Positions 26,325 through 35,741 of a stretch of DNA of 64,000 nt are shown here, one piece after another. Every line of letters starts with the position of its first letter. The first letter of the stretch is position 1. The notes under the pieces were generated by a model. It saw only the letters and a list, made by a program, of their open reading frames with translations, ran no database searches and had not been told where the DNA came from. A program made the position numbers and the translations under genes. Origin of the DNA: CBDFMR01 sp965249765 (GTDB lineage Bacteria > Bacteroidota > Bacteroidia > Chitinophagales > Saprospiraceae); contig CBDFMR010000005.1 in assembly GCA_965249765.1 (NCBI GenBank), positions 868,001-932,000 on the forward strand. The letters are read 5' to 3'.

Positions 26325-28571
26325 TTACTTTACAATCACCTTTCCTGAATTTCTACGATCTTTCAATACGACGTCATACAACAATATTCCATCCTGTGTA
26401 GTAGCTAGGTTATATTGGAATCGATTGATGCCTTTACTAAGGGAAATTCTTTCTTGGACAATAGTCCTACCCAGTGCATCTGTCATGGTTAGTATTCCAT
26501 CCTGATTATTGTCACTGAATATTTCGAAATTGACATAGTCAGATACAGGATTGGGATAAACCGTAATATCATTTACCACCTTGCTTTCTATATTTTCGTA
26601 TTCCTTATTTCTAAGTGCTACTTCCAATCTCACCATATCTATTTCAGGCTGGTTTGAAATGGCAAACTGATCAGCAGAAGGATTAATTAGGTCTCCTCTC
26701 ATGATGGCTACAAAGTCTTCTACATTCAGAGAATCATTGAGTGTAATGTATTTTTCTAATGGCAAGTCTTCACTAAATGGGTCAAGAGGATCGACGAACT
26801 CATAAGCCCGACTGATTACAACCCAGTCATTCTCAGCAGGAAAGCCAGAAATTTTACTTTGGGCAAATTGCAGAAGATTCATAAGGTCTTCAAAATTTAT
26901 AACTCCATTTTCATCAGTATCTGCGGCGATAAGAATGTAAGGATTCTCTATGACGGCCTGACCAGTCAGATGTCGGAATAAGGTAGATACATCACTGTTG
27001 TTTATTCTATCCTGAGTCATCTCATCCTTGTCGGCAAATAGCATGTACTCTCGATACATAGACATCTCTTCAAAGATGTATTGTCCATTGTCATCCGACA
27101 TGGCATGATGCATGATTTCATTTAGTACAATAGATGTGTCTACACTCACAGTAATGGAAGAGTCATGTATCTCATGAAAAACCCAGTAGCCCGATGAGTT
27201 GATAAAACTATCGACCCTCATTATAATGCTCGTGTCAGCATGGATGGTATAAACAGTGTCTTGCTCGTGAAACATTACAGAGACCTCTGCATCTTCGACA
27301 TCATCATCAAATTGATCTCCTATGCGACCATGTAGTGAACTTATCTCTTCATAATCCGGCTCTGGCTCGCAATTAGGAATATTAGCGCCGTTGTTTTGAA
27401 TTTCAACATCAACCGTACAGTAGGCCTGATTGCCCTGGGAGTCCGTGACCCACATATTTACAGCATTATTTCCTATTTCTGCACAAGTAAAGGTCTTGTA
27501 AGTATGAGTGACATCTTCTGAGAAAGAAAATATGAGCGGGTCGTGGCCACATTGCGACGAACTCCCCCAGTCCAGATCCTTGGCCCAGATGGTGACCATC
27601 CCTTCTTCTGAGATACCATCGTTGTTGTTATCTACTGGCATCAATGCAGTGACAATGTGCGCCAGACAATAGACATGAGGTTTTTTATTGTCGGTTACAA
27701 CGACATCTGTATAGCAGTATGATTTATATCCACAACCATACTCGATGGTATACTTTACAGTGGTAGTACCCAAGGGGTATGTTCCTGATATGTCGGCACC
27801 ATTTTCATCGGCATAAGGCGAGTTATTGGTGACGCCAAAGTTACCTCCACAGCTACTCTCATGGATATATAGCGGGTCGACTTCGACGTATTCGTTGTAG
27901 CAATTGTGAGAACTTACTTCTACTACTTCTTGGCATTCGACAATTGGTGGATCAGACTCACTCACTTTGATTATCTGCCAGTAAGTCCAGATTCCATAAT
28001 TACCTCCTGTTGTATATTGGCACCAATCTATTACCGTCCATACTCTGACAAGTTTCTTGCAAGTGCTACTGAAGTTAAACCACATGTCATCGTAATTGGT
28101 AGCTACCATACTGCATGGCAACCAATCCCATGTTGGCCAACCGCTCCCGGAAGGTAGGTAGTCAGGATGAGTGTGGGGGTTACAACCTTCTAATTCAGTG
28201 TCTTCCGGCCAGTCAATATTGGCTTCGGTAAAATGACCTGATGAAGCTACGTATAAATGTTGCGTACATGAATGAGCATAACCATTGTAGTCATATACCG
28301 TCCATGTTCTATAAATGGTCCCTACATTACACATGTTGAGACTATGAGTAACCACAGGTGCACCGGCGTCATGGTCTCCGTTATAGTCGTGATAATAGGT
28401 ATTGCCATAGATAGATAGATCCCATAGCTCGTCATTACAATCAAGCCAATAATCACTTGGGCATTGGATGTAAAACGATTCATCGGCCTCCGCGGAAGAG
28501 GTTAGAGTAAAGGACAGGATGGTAAATAGGCACAACAGTAGCACCCTTGAAGTGTACAATGTAGTTTTCAT
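26325..28571 (-). CDS. T9SS type A sorting domain protein with dockerin-like calcium loop
   Basis: The 748-residue protein has a signal peptide (VLLLCLFTILSFTLTSSAEA). Its front half holds Cys/Trp-rich beta domains (repeats with YRTWTVYDYNGYAHSC and VRVWTVIDWCQY) resembling HYR-type domains. After about residue 410 comes a carboxypeptidase-regulatory-like domain (about 410-545), then a dockerin-like EF-hand segment (AADTDENGVINFEDLMNLL, about residues 560-580) of the kind often seen before sorting domains in Saprospiria. The C terminus is a type A sorting domain (ITVYPNPVSDYVNFEIF, then NSGKVIVK). It is predicted to be a surface or secreted protein. A terminator follows. Confidence 0.85.
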   Translation of the reverse strand: MKTTLYTSRVLLLCLFTILSFTLTSSAEADESFYIQCPSDYWLDCNDELWDLSIYGNTYYHDYNGDHDAGAPVVTHSLNMCNVGTIYRTWTVYDYNGYAHSCTQHLYVASSGHFTEANIDWPEDTELEGCNPHTHPDYLPSGSGWPTWDWLPCSMVATNYDDMWFNFSSTCKKLVRVWTVIDWCQYTTGGNYGIWTYWQIIKVSESDPPIVECQEVVEVSSHNCYNEYVEVDPLYIHESSCGGNFGVTNNSPYADENGADISGTYPLGTTTVKYTIEYGCGYKSYCYTDVVVTDNKKPHVYCLAHIVTALMPVDNNNDGISEEGMVTIWAKDLDWGSSSQCGHDPLIFSFSEDVTHTYKTFTCAEIGNNAVNMWVTDSQGNQAYCTVDVEIQNNGANIPNCEPEPDYEEISSLHGRIGDQFDDDVEDAEVSVMFHEQDTVYTIHADTSIIMRVDSFINSSGYWVFHEIHDSSITVSVDTSIVLNEIMHHAMSDDNGQYIFEEMSMYREYMLFADKDEMTQDRINNSDVSTLFRHLTGQAVIENPYILIAADTDENGVINFEDLMNLLQFAQSKISGFPAENDWVVISRAYEFVDPLDPFSEDLPLEKYITLNDSLNVEDFVAIMRGDLINPSADQFAISNQPEIDMVRLEVALRNKEYENIESKVVNDITVYPNPVSDYVNFEIFSDNNQDGILTMTDALGRTIVQERISLSKGINRFQYNLATTQDGILLYDVVLKDRRNSGKVIVK

Positions 28572-28810
28572 ATTGAGTTTTTAGTCGATTAAATAGGTAT
28601 TATTCAAGCTAATACATATTAATGTAAAATTACATATGAAAATCAACATATTTCAGTAAACAACCCATAATTTTAGAAAATCAGTGAAAACCCTGAAATT
28701 GTCGTTCGTCTAGTTATTGGGTTTTCATTATGCGAAATTGGCACGAAATTACCTTGAGCATTACCTCATTAAACGTAATGTTTAAAGATTTCATTGGTCT
28801 CAGTCGTTAG
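28572..28810. other. Intergenic region between a T9SS gene and an IS200 element
   Basis: No reading frame. An inverted repeat TGAAAACCC (28685-28693) and GGGTTTTCA (28719-28727) is the only notable structure. The left part probably holds the promoter of the divergent T9SS gene, but I find no consensus match. Confidence 0.4.
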
Positions 28811-29363
28811 TTGAACCTATGGACTATCAGTTCAAGACTTTCAGTTGCTACACACTTTTGTAACTTCATTTTATGAGTGAAAGACATAGGCGTGGAGGTC
28901 ACACAGTAACTTGGTTGACAGTACATATAGGTTGGGTTACAAAATATCGTTATCATGTTTTGAAAGGAGATATTCAGACAAGGTGTAGAGATTTGGTTCG
29001 TCAAATATGTAAATCTGCAGATGTGAAGATTTTGAAAGGAGTAATGAGTAAGGATCATGTTCACATCCATATTGAGTATCCACCATCTAAATCTATTAGT
29101 AATGTGGTAAAGGGTCTGAAGGGGAGGAGTTCTCGACGACATCAAGAGGAATACCCTGAACTTGGTAAGAGAAATTATGGCAGGCATTATTGGGCGATAG
29201 GCTATGGTGCCTGGAGTACGGGAAATGTAACAGACAATATGGTTGAAGAATATCTCGAACATCATCGTAAGCCAGAAGACCAAGGAGGAGATAATTTTAT
29301 AATTGAATAAGAATTTCATTCTTATACCGCTTTTTAATAAACCTATGTACTTTTAGTGCATAG
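28811..29363 (+). mobile_element. IS200/IS605-type insertion sequence, apparently complete
   Basis: The tnpA gene is flanked by small hairpins instead of terminal inverted repeats, as in the IS200 group. The left hairpin has arms TTGAAC (28811-28816) and GTTCAA (28830-28835). The right one has CTATG (29343-29347) and CATAG (29359-29363). Both share the string acctatg at the base or arm. There is no tnpB. Exact cleavage sites are not determined. Confidence 0.65.
28873..29310 (+). CDS. tnpA: IS200/IS605 family transposase TnpA
   Basis: The 145-residue Y1 transposase acts on single-stranded DNA at hairpin ends. The HUH metal motif is clear in KDHVHIHIEYPPSK. The catalytic Tyr lies in the C-terminal helix MVEEYLEHH. 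WVTKYRYHVLKG near the N terminus is also typical. Length is normal, and the element seems intact and possibly active. Confidence 0.93.
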   Translation: MSERHRRGGHTVTWLTVHIGWVTKYRYHVLKGDIQTRCRDLVRQICKSADVKILKGVMSKDHVHIHIEYPPSKSISNVVKGLKGRSSRRHQEEYPELGKRNYGRHYWAIGYGAWSTGNVTDNMVEEYLEHHRKPEDQGGDNFIIE

Positions 29364-29464
29364 TGTTTTAGCTCAGTCAATTTTGATTGGTGTAAGTATA
29401 CATCATATTCATATCACAGGCAAATTGTGTGCTTTGTATTTAGTATGGTAAGTAACACAAAGGA

Positions 29465-30046
29465 ATGTCATGCGGATTTACAAGCCCCGAAAACGGATCG
29501 CTTGTTTACAACCAGGATAAAAAAACAGTATCGTTCCATAGTAGTACGGGTTGGCAAGACGTCACAACATCGAGTTAGTTGATCGAGTCAATCCCAAATA
29601 CTCTACCATCGTATTCTATTAAGTTGGAATCTGGTGTTCAGAATCCCGTCGCCATTTTGGATTTATCGGAGCCTACAGGGAGTGTCAATCTCAATTCATT
29701 TGATCAATATTCCATATTGTCAGTCCAGGAGCCTTCAAGGAGGATGTTAGCCATGATAGATGATGGGTTTTGTTATTTCAATGGTCGTGAATGGAAGTCC
29801 GTAGCTATGAAGACCAATGCACTTTTATCAAGCGGAAGCTCAGCTCTAGTTATTGATGGAATCACGACGGGCGGAGGAAGTAAGCACCTAGACTCATCAC
29901 TGGAAATAAACAATAGCTCCAAGGTTCTTCGAGTGCCAGTTGTAGTGGCATCTGATATCAACGATCCATTAGAAGGCCTTCTCATTTTTGATACCGACCA
30001 TGAGGAATTGATGATCTATGATGGGAGCAACTGGCAGATGTTTTGA
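29465..30046 (+). pseudogene. Secreted tail-fibre-like protein, 3' remnant with an in-frame TAG
   Basis: From the ATG at 29465 (preceded by an AAAGGA Shine-Dalgarno-like sequence) the frame reads MSCGFTSPENGSLVYNQ, then STGWQDVTTSS, and meets a TAG at 29576-29578. The same frame continues open for another 155 residues with two more copies of the same motif type (DDGFCYFNGREWKSV and LLIFDTDHEELMIYDGSNWQ). This repeated pattern, in which a short strand ends in GW or NW, is common in long Bacteroidota proteins that start with an MFNYQ-type domain. No signal peptide is present. The 5' part was probably lost near the IS200 insertion, and the TAG is a later nonsense mutation. Confidence 0.6.
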
Positions 30047-30061
30047 ATAACTAGCTATATC

Positions 30062-33000
30062 CTACCACCCCGGCAAGAAATTCAAGCCGAAGGTAGCCCT
30101 GCCTCCTTTCCTCAGTGGGAAGGCAACATGAGGCTCGAGGATCATCGCTCCAAAGAGATTTACCCTTAGCGACAGACCCGCACTCTGCACGATGGCTGGC
30201 TTCAGGAGTTGGTTAGAGTATTGGAACTGTCCATTGGCATCAAGTATGGGGTTGCCATCTTCATCACGTATGACAGCATTGAGTAATTCTCCATCAGAGA
30301 AATGGCTAAACTCATCAAAAGCAACGCCCGCATCATAGAATAGAGCGAGATCTGTAAACAGATAGTTAGACCCGATCAATGCAAGTCCTCGCGGTCCTGT
30401 AAATGGCAATCTTAGTTCTACACTTGTGAGTGCCATCTTGGAACCGAGCATTTGGCCAAAATCCAACTGGACGTCTTGTATGATATCCGTAGAAAATATC
30501 GAACCATACCCTCTGACAAACCCCATGTTACCCACAAAAAATGGATATACAGAATTGGTCTCTTTTTCAAATCTTAGATAGCCCGTTCCTCTTACTGCAA
30601 GGGTAAACGGCTTCATCCTAAAGTACTTTCTGGCATCAGCAAGCACACTCCAGTAATCATCAGTACCCATGTACTTATCTACTCCCAATCTGTAGCGATG
30701 ACCTGCGAGGGGTGAGGTGACACCAAAAAAAGAATTATCTCCTACTATAGCTGCATTGACATTTGCTCCTATTCCATTGACGAGCGTATAATACTGGTTG
30801 AGAACGATCTCATCACCAGTGGGAATCTTCTCTCTTTCTTGCAGGACAAGATTATATCCACGTCCATCATACAGATAGTAGTCCTTGTACTCGTCCCACC
30901 TAAAGCTTCTGAATGATCCACCTACTCCTCCTTCGACCCTCAGCGTTGTAGAAAAAGGATAGTGAGTAAAGACATTTAGTCCCTCGTCAAAAACCCTGAC
31001 GATATTCAGCGTACTGAGCACTGCATCAAAGTTGTTTCCATTCTGATCTTGAATAGTGGTGTTCTCTATAGTCTGATATCCTGTTCTAAGTGGAATGTGA
31101 GAAATACTGGCTCCCCAGGCAAGTCTGTTTTTACGATTGATGTAGGCAAACTGACCTCCCACATCGAGGATTTCACCATTCAACGCCAGCTGAGCAAGCA
31201 TCTGATTGTTACCCAGGATGTCGGAAAATATCATGTTTATTCCACCTTGCAGTCCCGAGTAATTTCCAAATGTATTGGAAGATCCTACAGACAATCCCGT
31301 TCCTCCGGCGATGTAGTCAAGTTTAAACTTGTTCTTAAATTTTGTTCTTTCTAATGAATCAACCGAGACCATCTGATAGTTGTCGATGTCATGAAGATTC
31401 CTATTGACTATGTCTAATCGATCCAAGTCGGCTATGGGTAATGTTCCAGCTGAGAAATCCAGATCTTGAGGATCAACTGATTTATTAAGTAGTTTGTCGG
31501 TGCTGGCTTGATATATTGTGTAATTATGATCAAAGTAATGCGTATAGAGTACACGGTCTCGTTTTCTCGATACTGCTATTGCAGGAGAGTACTTGCTGAT
31601 CCCACTGATTCCTGTGTAGAGCTCCGTCATCTGCTTTACTTCTTCTGTCTCGGAAGTGTAGTGGTATAGATTGCGATATCCATCTCTGTCAGACAAGAAG
31701 TAGATGTTGTTCTCATGGTCAAAACTGGGATTGAGATTGTCAGCACCATGAAATACATCCACAATATCGATGGACTTCGTTGCCATATCCATAATGGCTA
31801 AGTCATAGGTGTACTTGCCGTTGGTCCTGCCGGATTCCAAACTCCACTTGTCATATGAGAATACAAGCATGCTTCCATTCGACGAAAAATTTGCCTGTAT
31901 CTCAGAGTAGATGTCATCAGTAAGTTGCTCCGTGTTCTTTTTCTTAAAATCGTATGAGTATAAATCAGGCTGACCATCTACCAGACCTGATACGACGACG
32001 ATACCTCCATTAGGTGACCACGTAGGAGAGGTAAAAGCTGGCAATCCGGGGATGCTGATTTTTTCAAGTGTTTTACCTGTCAAGGCTTCTTTAATGACTA
32101 GAACATTCTTGCCTTCGTCAATCCCTATAAAAGCAAACTTCTTGCTGTTTGGTGACCAGGTACCGGCAGATTCCAGTGCATTGAAATTATCGAGATCTCC
32201 ATCTTTTACTAGACTGGCAACCTTATTTAGGATCTTACCTGTCTTTGCATCAGCGAGGAACAAGTCAGTAGAGAATAGGTCTTTCTCTGACAAGAAAACA
32301 ACGTATCTTCCATTGGGACTTAAAGATGGGGAGACATTGATGCGACCTGAGTTTTCATCTGAGAGAAGCTTTTTTCCTAGAGTATTGTCCTTTTTAGTTT
32401 CTCCAATATATGGCTGATAATAGGTCTTCAAGGCGGATTGCCATTGCCCACTCAAGGTTTCCAGGTTAGTATTTAGTGTTTTTTCTACAGCCAGGTTTAG
32501 ACCATATTGAGCAGTGTTATAGAAGAAGGGTTGGATCACGTCATCTCCGTAATATCCCGCTAAAAATGACCATGCCGCTTGCCCATATCTGTAGGGAAAA
32601 TACTTTGGGCTGTCCATTTTCTGAAGAGTCGGCACATCATCGTTGATGACTGCGTCTCTCATCCACATGGCAGTAAATGGATCTATACGGCCTATCGACA
32701 TGTACTCTGCCATTCCCTCTACCAACCACAGTGGAAGCATCGCAAGGTTCCTAAGTGATGTGCTGTCACCATTGATGATCATATCAAACTGGAAAGCATG
32801 GACGAGCTCATGTCCCAATACATGGAAGGTCTGTTGATTGGAATATGTAAGAGGCATCACCACACGATTCTTTAATCCCTCCGTCACACCACCGGTGCCT
32901 ACGCCTATGTTTCCTGAGATGGCATTCGTCTGTTGAAACTCGGCATGATTATTATAGAAGATGATCGGATTATGGTAAAAAGTGTCTTTTACTACTTGCT

Positions 33001-33223
33001 GGTGAAGGTCATACCACTGTTCGGTCATTTGAGCAACGTGGTCTACCACTTTGTCATTTTTTAAGTAATGATACATGTCGAAGTGCGGTGTCTCAACTAC
33101 CTTGAAATCAAAACTTTTATAACGTGGTTTATTCTTGCCAAAATACTGAGCGGATAAAGAGCCGACGATAAATAAAAACGTGAGTGTAGATAAGACTCGT
33201 GAGAATAATTTGAATTGATTCAT
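30062..33223 (-). CDS. Peptidase MA-like, beta-propeller and outer-membrane barrel fusion protein
   Basis: The 1053-residue protein has a signal peptide (LTFLFIVGSLSAQ). Residues about 40-260 form a zinc-peptidase domain with HELVH (138-142) and a downstream Glu in WLVEGMAEY (Glu169), the pattern of the peptidase MA clan. Residues about 290-620 contain TolB/PD40-type propeller repeats with SPNGRYVVF, SPTWSPNGGIVVV and DLYSYDFKKKNTEQL. From about 650 to the end lies a beta-barrel with FVRGYGS near residue 920, reminiscent of the Omp85 VRGF/Y motif, ending in RATFGLNFLPGW. It would present a protease and propeller at the outer membrane. Substrate unknown. It converges with the small tail-fibre remnant. 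Confidence 0.82.
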   Translation of the reverse strand: MNQFKLFSRVLSTLTFLFIVGSLSAQYFGKNKPRYKSFDFKVVETPHFDMYHYLKNDKVVDHVAQMTEQWYDLHQQVVKDTFYHNPIIFYNNHAEFQQTNAISGNIGVGTGGVTEGLKNRVVMPLTYSNQQTFHVLGHELVHAFQFDMIINGDSTSLRNLAMLPLWLVEGMAEYMSIGRIDPFTAMWMRDAVINDDVPTLQKMDSPKYFPYRYGQAAWSFLAGYYGDDVIQPFFYNTAQYGLNLAVEKTLNTNLETLSGQWQSALKTYYQPYIGETKKDNTLGKKLLSDENSGRINVSPSLSPNGRYVVFLSEKDLFSTDLFLADAKTGKILNKVASLVKDGDLDNFNALESAGTWSPNSKKFAFIGIDEGKNVLVIKEALTGKTLEKISIPGLPAFTSPTWSPNGGIVVVSGLVDGQPDLYSYDFKKKNTEQLTDDIYSEIQANFSSNGSMLVFSYDKWSLESGRTNGKYTYDLAIMDMATKSIDIVDVFHGADNLNPSFDHENNIYFLSDRDGYRNLYHYTSETEEVKQMTELYTGISGISKYSPAIAVSRKRDRVLYTHYFDHNYTIYQASTDKLLNKSVDPQDLDFSAGTLPIADLDRLDIVNRNLHDIDNYQMVSVDSLERTKFKNKFKLDYIAGGTGLSVGSSNTFGNYSGLQGGINMIFSDILGNNQMLAQLALNGEILDVGGQFAYINRKNRLAWGASISHIPLRTGYQTIENTTIQDQNGNNFDAVLSTLNIVRVFDEGLNVFTHYPFSTTLRVEGGVGGSFRSFRWDEYKDYYLYDGRGYNLVLQEREKIPTGDEIVLNQYYTLVNGIGANVNAAIVGDNSFFGVTSPLAGHRYRLGVDKYMGTDDYWSVLADARKYFRMKPFTLAVRGTGYLRFEKETNSVYPFFVGNMGFVRGYGSIFSTDIIQDVQLDFGQMLGSKMALTSVELRLPFTGPRGLALIGSNYLFTDLALFYDAGVAFDEFSHFSDGELLNAVIRDEDGNPILDANGQFQYSNQLLKPAIVQSAGLSLRVNLFGAMILEPHVAFPLRKGGRATFGLNFLPGW

Positions 33224-33456
33224 TGTACGCAGTTTACTTGCATATTCAACATTATAGACTATTCCTTATAGTATGTACCGTTGAGCAATCTTAAGTTAAT
33301 AATATATTAAAGTATCGAATGTCGTCATTTTGTTAAATATCACTAGTGAATGATTATAATTTTCTGTCACGTTTGCATTCATATTAGTTACCTCTAGGAC
33401 GTTTAGAATCAAGAGTGATAAAGTGACACATTATTTCAATAGTAAATCAAGAAAGA

Positions 33457-35202
33457 ATGATTAGACTGTACTTATTGATCCTTGCTGCAATGGTCGTATC
33501 TTGCAAGACCAAGAAAATTCCTATGTCAAATCAAAATTTGCTTACTCAGTTTGAGCGTCACGAGAATTATTCCGCCACTTATTTTGAGACGATAGATTTT
33601 TATAAAAGTCTTGCTGCTGTCTCAGATATTATTTCGATTTCTGAGTATGGTATGACCGATGCGGGATATCCACTACATGACGTCGTGGTAGATATGGACG
33701 GAAAGTTTGATCCGCAAACATCAAGATCGTCTGGGAAGGCCATACTTTTTATCAATAATGGCATCCACCCAGGGGAGCCGTGTGGTGTAGATGCTTCGAT
33801 GATGTTGCTCAGAGATATTGCTAATGGAAAAGTGGATCATGGTCTGTTGAAGAACACAGTAATCGTTTTGATCCCTGTGTACAACATCGGAGGAGCGTTA
33901 AATAGAAATTCGCATACTCGTACTAATCAGATTGGTCCCGAGGCATATGGATTCAGGGGCAACGCTAAAAACCTCGACCTCAACAGAGATTTTATAAAGT
34001 GTGATTCCAAAAATGCTCAGAGTTTCAATCAACTGTATAACAAATGGAACCCTGATGTATTTATAGACAACCATACATCCAATGGGGCTGATTATCAATA
34101 TGTGATGACATTGATAGCCACACAAAAAGATAAGTTAGGTGGGAATTATGCATCATATATGCAGGATGTCATGCTTCCTGATCTTTACGATTCTATGAAA
34201 GGTCATGGGTATGAAATGACGCCGTACGTCTATGCAAGGAATACACCTGACGAGGGCATCGCTGGATTTCTGGATTTGCCCAGATACTCATCAGGGTATG
34301 CTGCCTTGCACAATGCCATTTCCTTCATGCCTGAGACCCATATGCTTAAGCCATATAAGGATAGAGTATGGAGCACGTATTATTTTATGTTGACGATGAT
34401 AAACCATATGTCGGTCAATAGTGACCAACTGATGAAAGCTCGAAACAAGAGTCTCGTAAGTCAAGTCTCGGCAGATAAGATGGACATTAATTGGGCCATG
34501 GATACTGAACGGGCTGAAGAGTTTTTGTTTAAAGGCTATGACGCCAAATATAAACCTAGTGTAGTATCAGGTCATTCACGCTTGTATTATGATCGTGATG
34601 CTCCCTATGAAAAAAAGATTCCTTTCTACAATTCTTACAAGCCATCAGTGACCATTGACAAGCCGGCAGCATATTACATTCCACAGGCGTATTCTGAGAT
34701 CATAGATAGGTTAAAATGGAATGGAGTCAAAGTAGATCAAGTGACAGAAAATCAGACTAAGGATGTCATGTTTTATTATATCAAAGATTACAAAACGGTG
34801 GATAGTCCATTTGAGGGCCATTATTTACACAGTGCCGTCGACGTGACCAAAAGGACGATAAAACTAGAAATGAGAGGTGGTGATTATATTGTGAACATGG
34901 GTCAAGCCAAGGATCGGTTCATTATGGAGACGTTAGAACCTCAGGCACCCGATGCATTCTTTGCGTGGAATTTTTTTGATGGCATCTTGATGCGAAAGGA
35001 ATATTTTTCACCTTATGTTTTTGAAGACCTGGCCTCTAAATACTTAATGGAAAACCCAGAGCTAAAGAAACAATTAGAAAAAAAGAAGGCCAGCGATCAG
35101 GATTTTGCTGAGGATGCCTATGCCCAGCTCAATTTCATCTATGAGAGGTCACCAAACTATGAACCCACGTTTATGAGATACCCCGTGGCCAGAGTGGAAT
35201 GA
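33457..35202 (+). CDS. M14-family zinc carboxypeptidase lipoprotein
   Basis: The 581-residue protein is probably a lipoprotein: the N terminus MIRLYLLILAAMVVSCKTKK has a lipobox-like VVSC. The M14 zinc ligands appear in NNGIHPGEPCGVDASMM (His and Glu) and in FIDNHTSNGADYQY (His). AKNLDLNRDFIK carries substrate-binding residues. Such enzymes trim C-terminal residues of peptides in the periplasm or at the surface. The start is the first ATG of the open frame. The 3' end, including the stop codon, is embedded in a 54-base perfect palindrome. Confidence 0.88.
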   Translation: MIRLYLLILAAMVVSCKTKKIPMSNQNLLTQFERHENYSATYFETIDFYKSLAAVSDIISISEYGMTDAGYPLHDVVVDMDGKFDPQTSRSSGKAILFINNGIHPGEPCGVDASMMLLRDIANGKVDHGLLKNTVIVLIPVYNIGGALNRNSHTRTNQIGPEAYGFRGNAKNLDLNRDFIKCDSKNAQSFNQLYNKWNPDVFIDNHTSNGADYQYVMTLIATQKDKLGGNYASYMQDVMLPDLYDSMKGHGYEMTPYVYARNTPDEGIAGFLDLPRYSSGYAALHNAISFMPETHMLKPYKDRVWSTYYFMLTMINHMSVNSDQLMKARNKSLVSQVSADKMDINWAMDTERAEEFLFKGYDAKYKPSVVSGHSRLYYDRDAPYEKKIPFYNSYKPSVTIDKPAAYYIPQAYSEIIDRLKWNGVKVDQVTENQTKDVMFYYIKDYKTVDSPFEGHYLHSAVDVTKRTIKLEMRGGDYIVNMGQAKDRFIMETLEPQAPDAFFAWNFFDGILMRKEYFSPYVFEDLASKYLMENPELKKQLEKKKASDQDFAEDAYAQLNFIYERSPNYEPTFMRYPVARVE

Positions 35203-35248
35203 TGACCTGTCCAAGTGGTCATGACCACTTGGACAGGTCATCATTCCA
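35195..35248. repeat. Perfect 54-base palindrome
   Basis: The sequence from 35195 to 35248 equals its own reverse complement without any loop; each 27-base half carries CCTGTCCAAGTGGTCA. The palindrome covers the last codons and TGA of the M14 peptidase gene. It has no T-tract, so it is not a standard terminator. The centre is TCATGA. Confidence 0.9.
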
Positions 35249-35274
35249 AATAAATCAACTTATTACATTCCTGT

Positions 35275-35676
35275 CTATCCCAATTTCAGCGCCGCCAATA
35301 CACCTCCCATCAAAGCACAAAAAAGGAGAACATATAGGCCATCGATCAGAAATAACTTGAGTGATTTTTTCTGATACAAGTAGTTAATGGCTAAGGCAGG
35401 TAGAGCAAATATTCCTGCAAGTTGAGCACCATGCAACATGCCATGGGTAAATGTTTGTTCGGCTAGGTCATGAAAGTGAACCATCTGGCTGATTCCAAAG
35501 GCCAATACACACATCATCAAAAATGCAAGACCATGGGTCATAGCTATGCCACTTTTCGCTTGCTCATCAGTGATGCCAGTCTCTGCTTGCCATAGTTTTC
35601 CGAAAAGAGTAGTGTACCATCCAAAACCAAGTAAAAATGCTGCAACAGCGGCGATTAAAATTTCTACGTAAGCCAT
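35275..35676 (-). CDS. DUF1761-type membrane protein
   Basis: The 133-residue protein (start ATG at 35676, giving MAYVEILIAAVAAFLLGF) has four predicted membrane helices (about 1-20, 50-70, 80-100, 112-130). The segment GFGWYTTLFGKLWQAETG after helix one is typical of DUF1761 proteins, which have no known function. A longer frame up to 35730 adds 18 unlikely N-terminal residues. It stands alone. Confidence 0.85.
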   Translation of the reverse strand: MAYVEILIAAVAAFLLGFGWYTTLFGKLWQAETGITDEQAKSGIAMTHGLAFLMMCVLAFGISQMVHFHDLAEQTFTHGMLHGAQLAGIFALPALAINYLYQKKSLKLFLIDGLYVLLFCALMGGVLAALKLG

Positions 35677-35741
35677 TATTATAAGTTTAGTTAGTAAATA
35701 GTGGTCTTCAATATAAGAATTTCTGATCAATTTTAGATGCT

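Noticed and set aside
13415..29578. Recoding of TAG as a sense codon, suggested by two in-frame TAG codons
   Set aside because: Many intact genes here end with TAG at the expected family length (Fic, mvaA, GHMP kinase, Nfu), so TAG is a normal stop; the two cases look like nonsense mutations.
35195..35248. The 54-base palindrome as an ordinary terminator
   Set aside because: There is no T-tract on either side and it overlaps the coding end of the gene; a terminator role is not supported.
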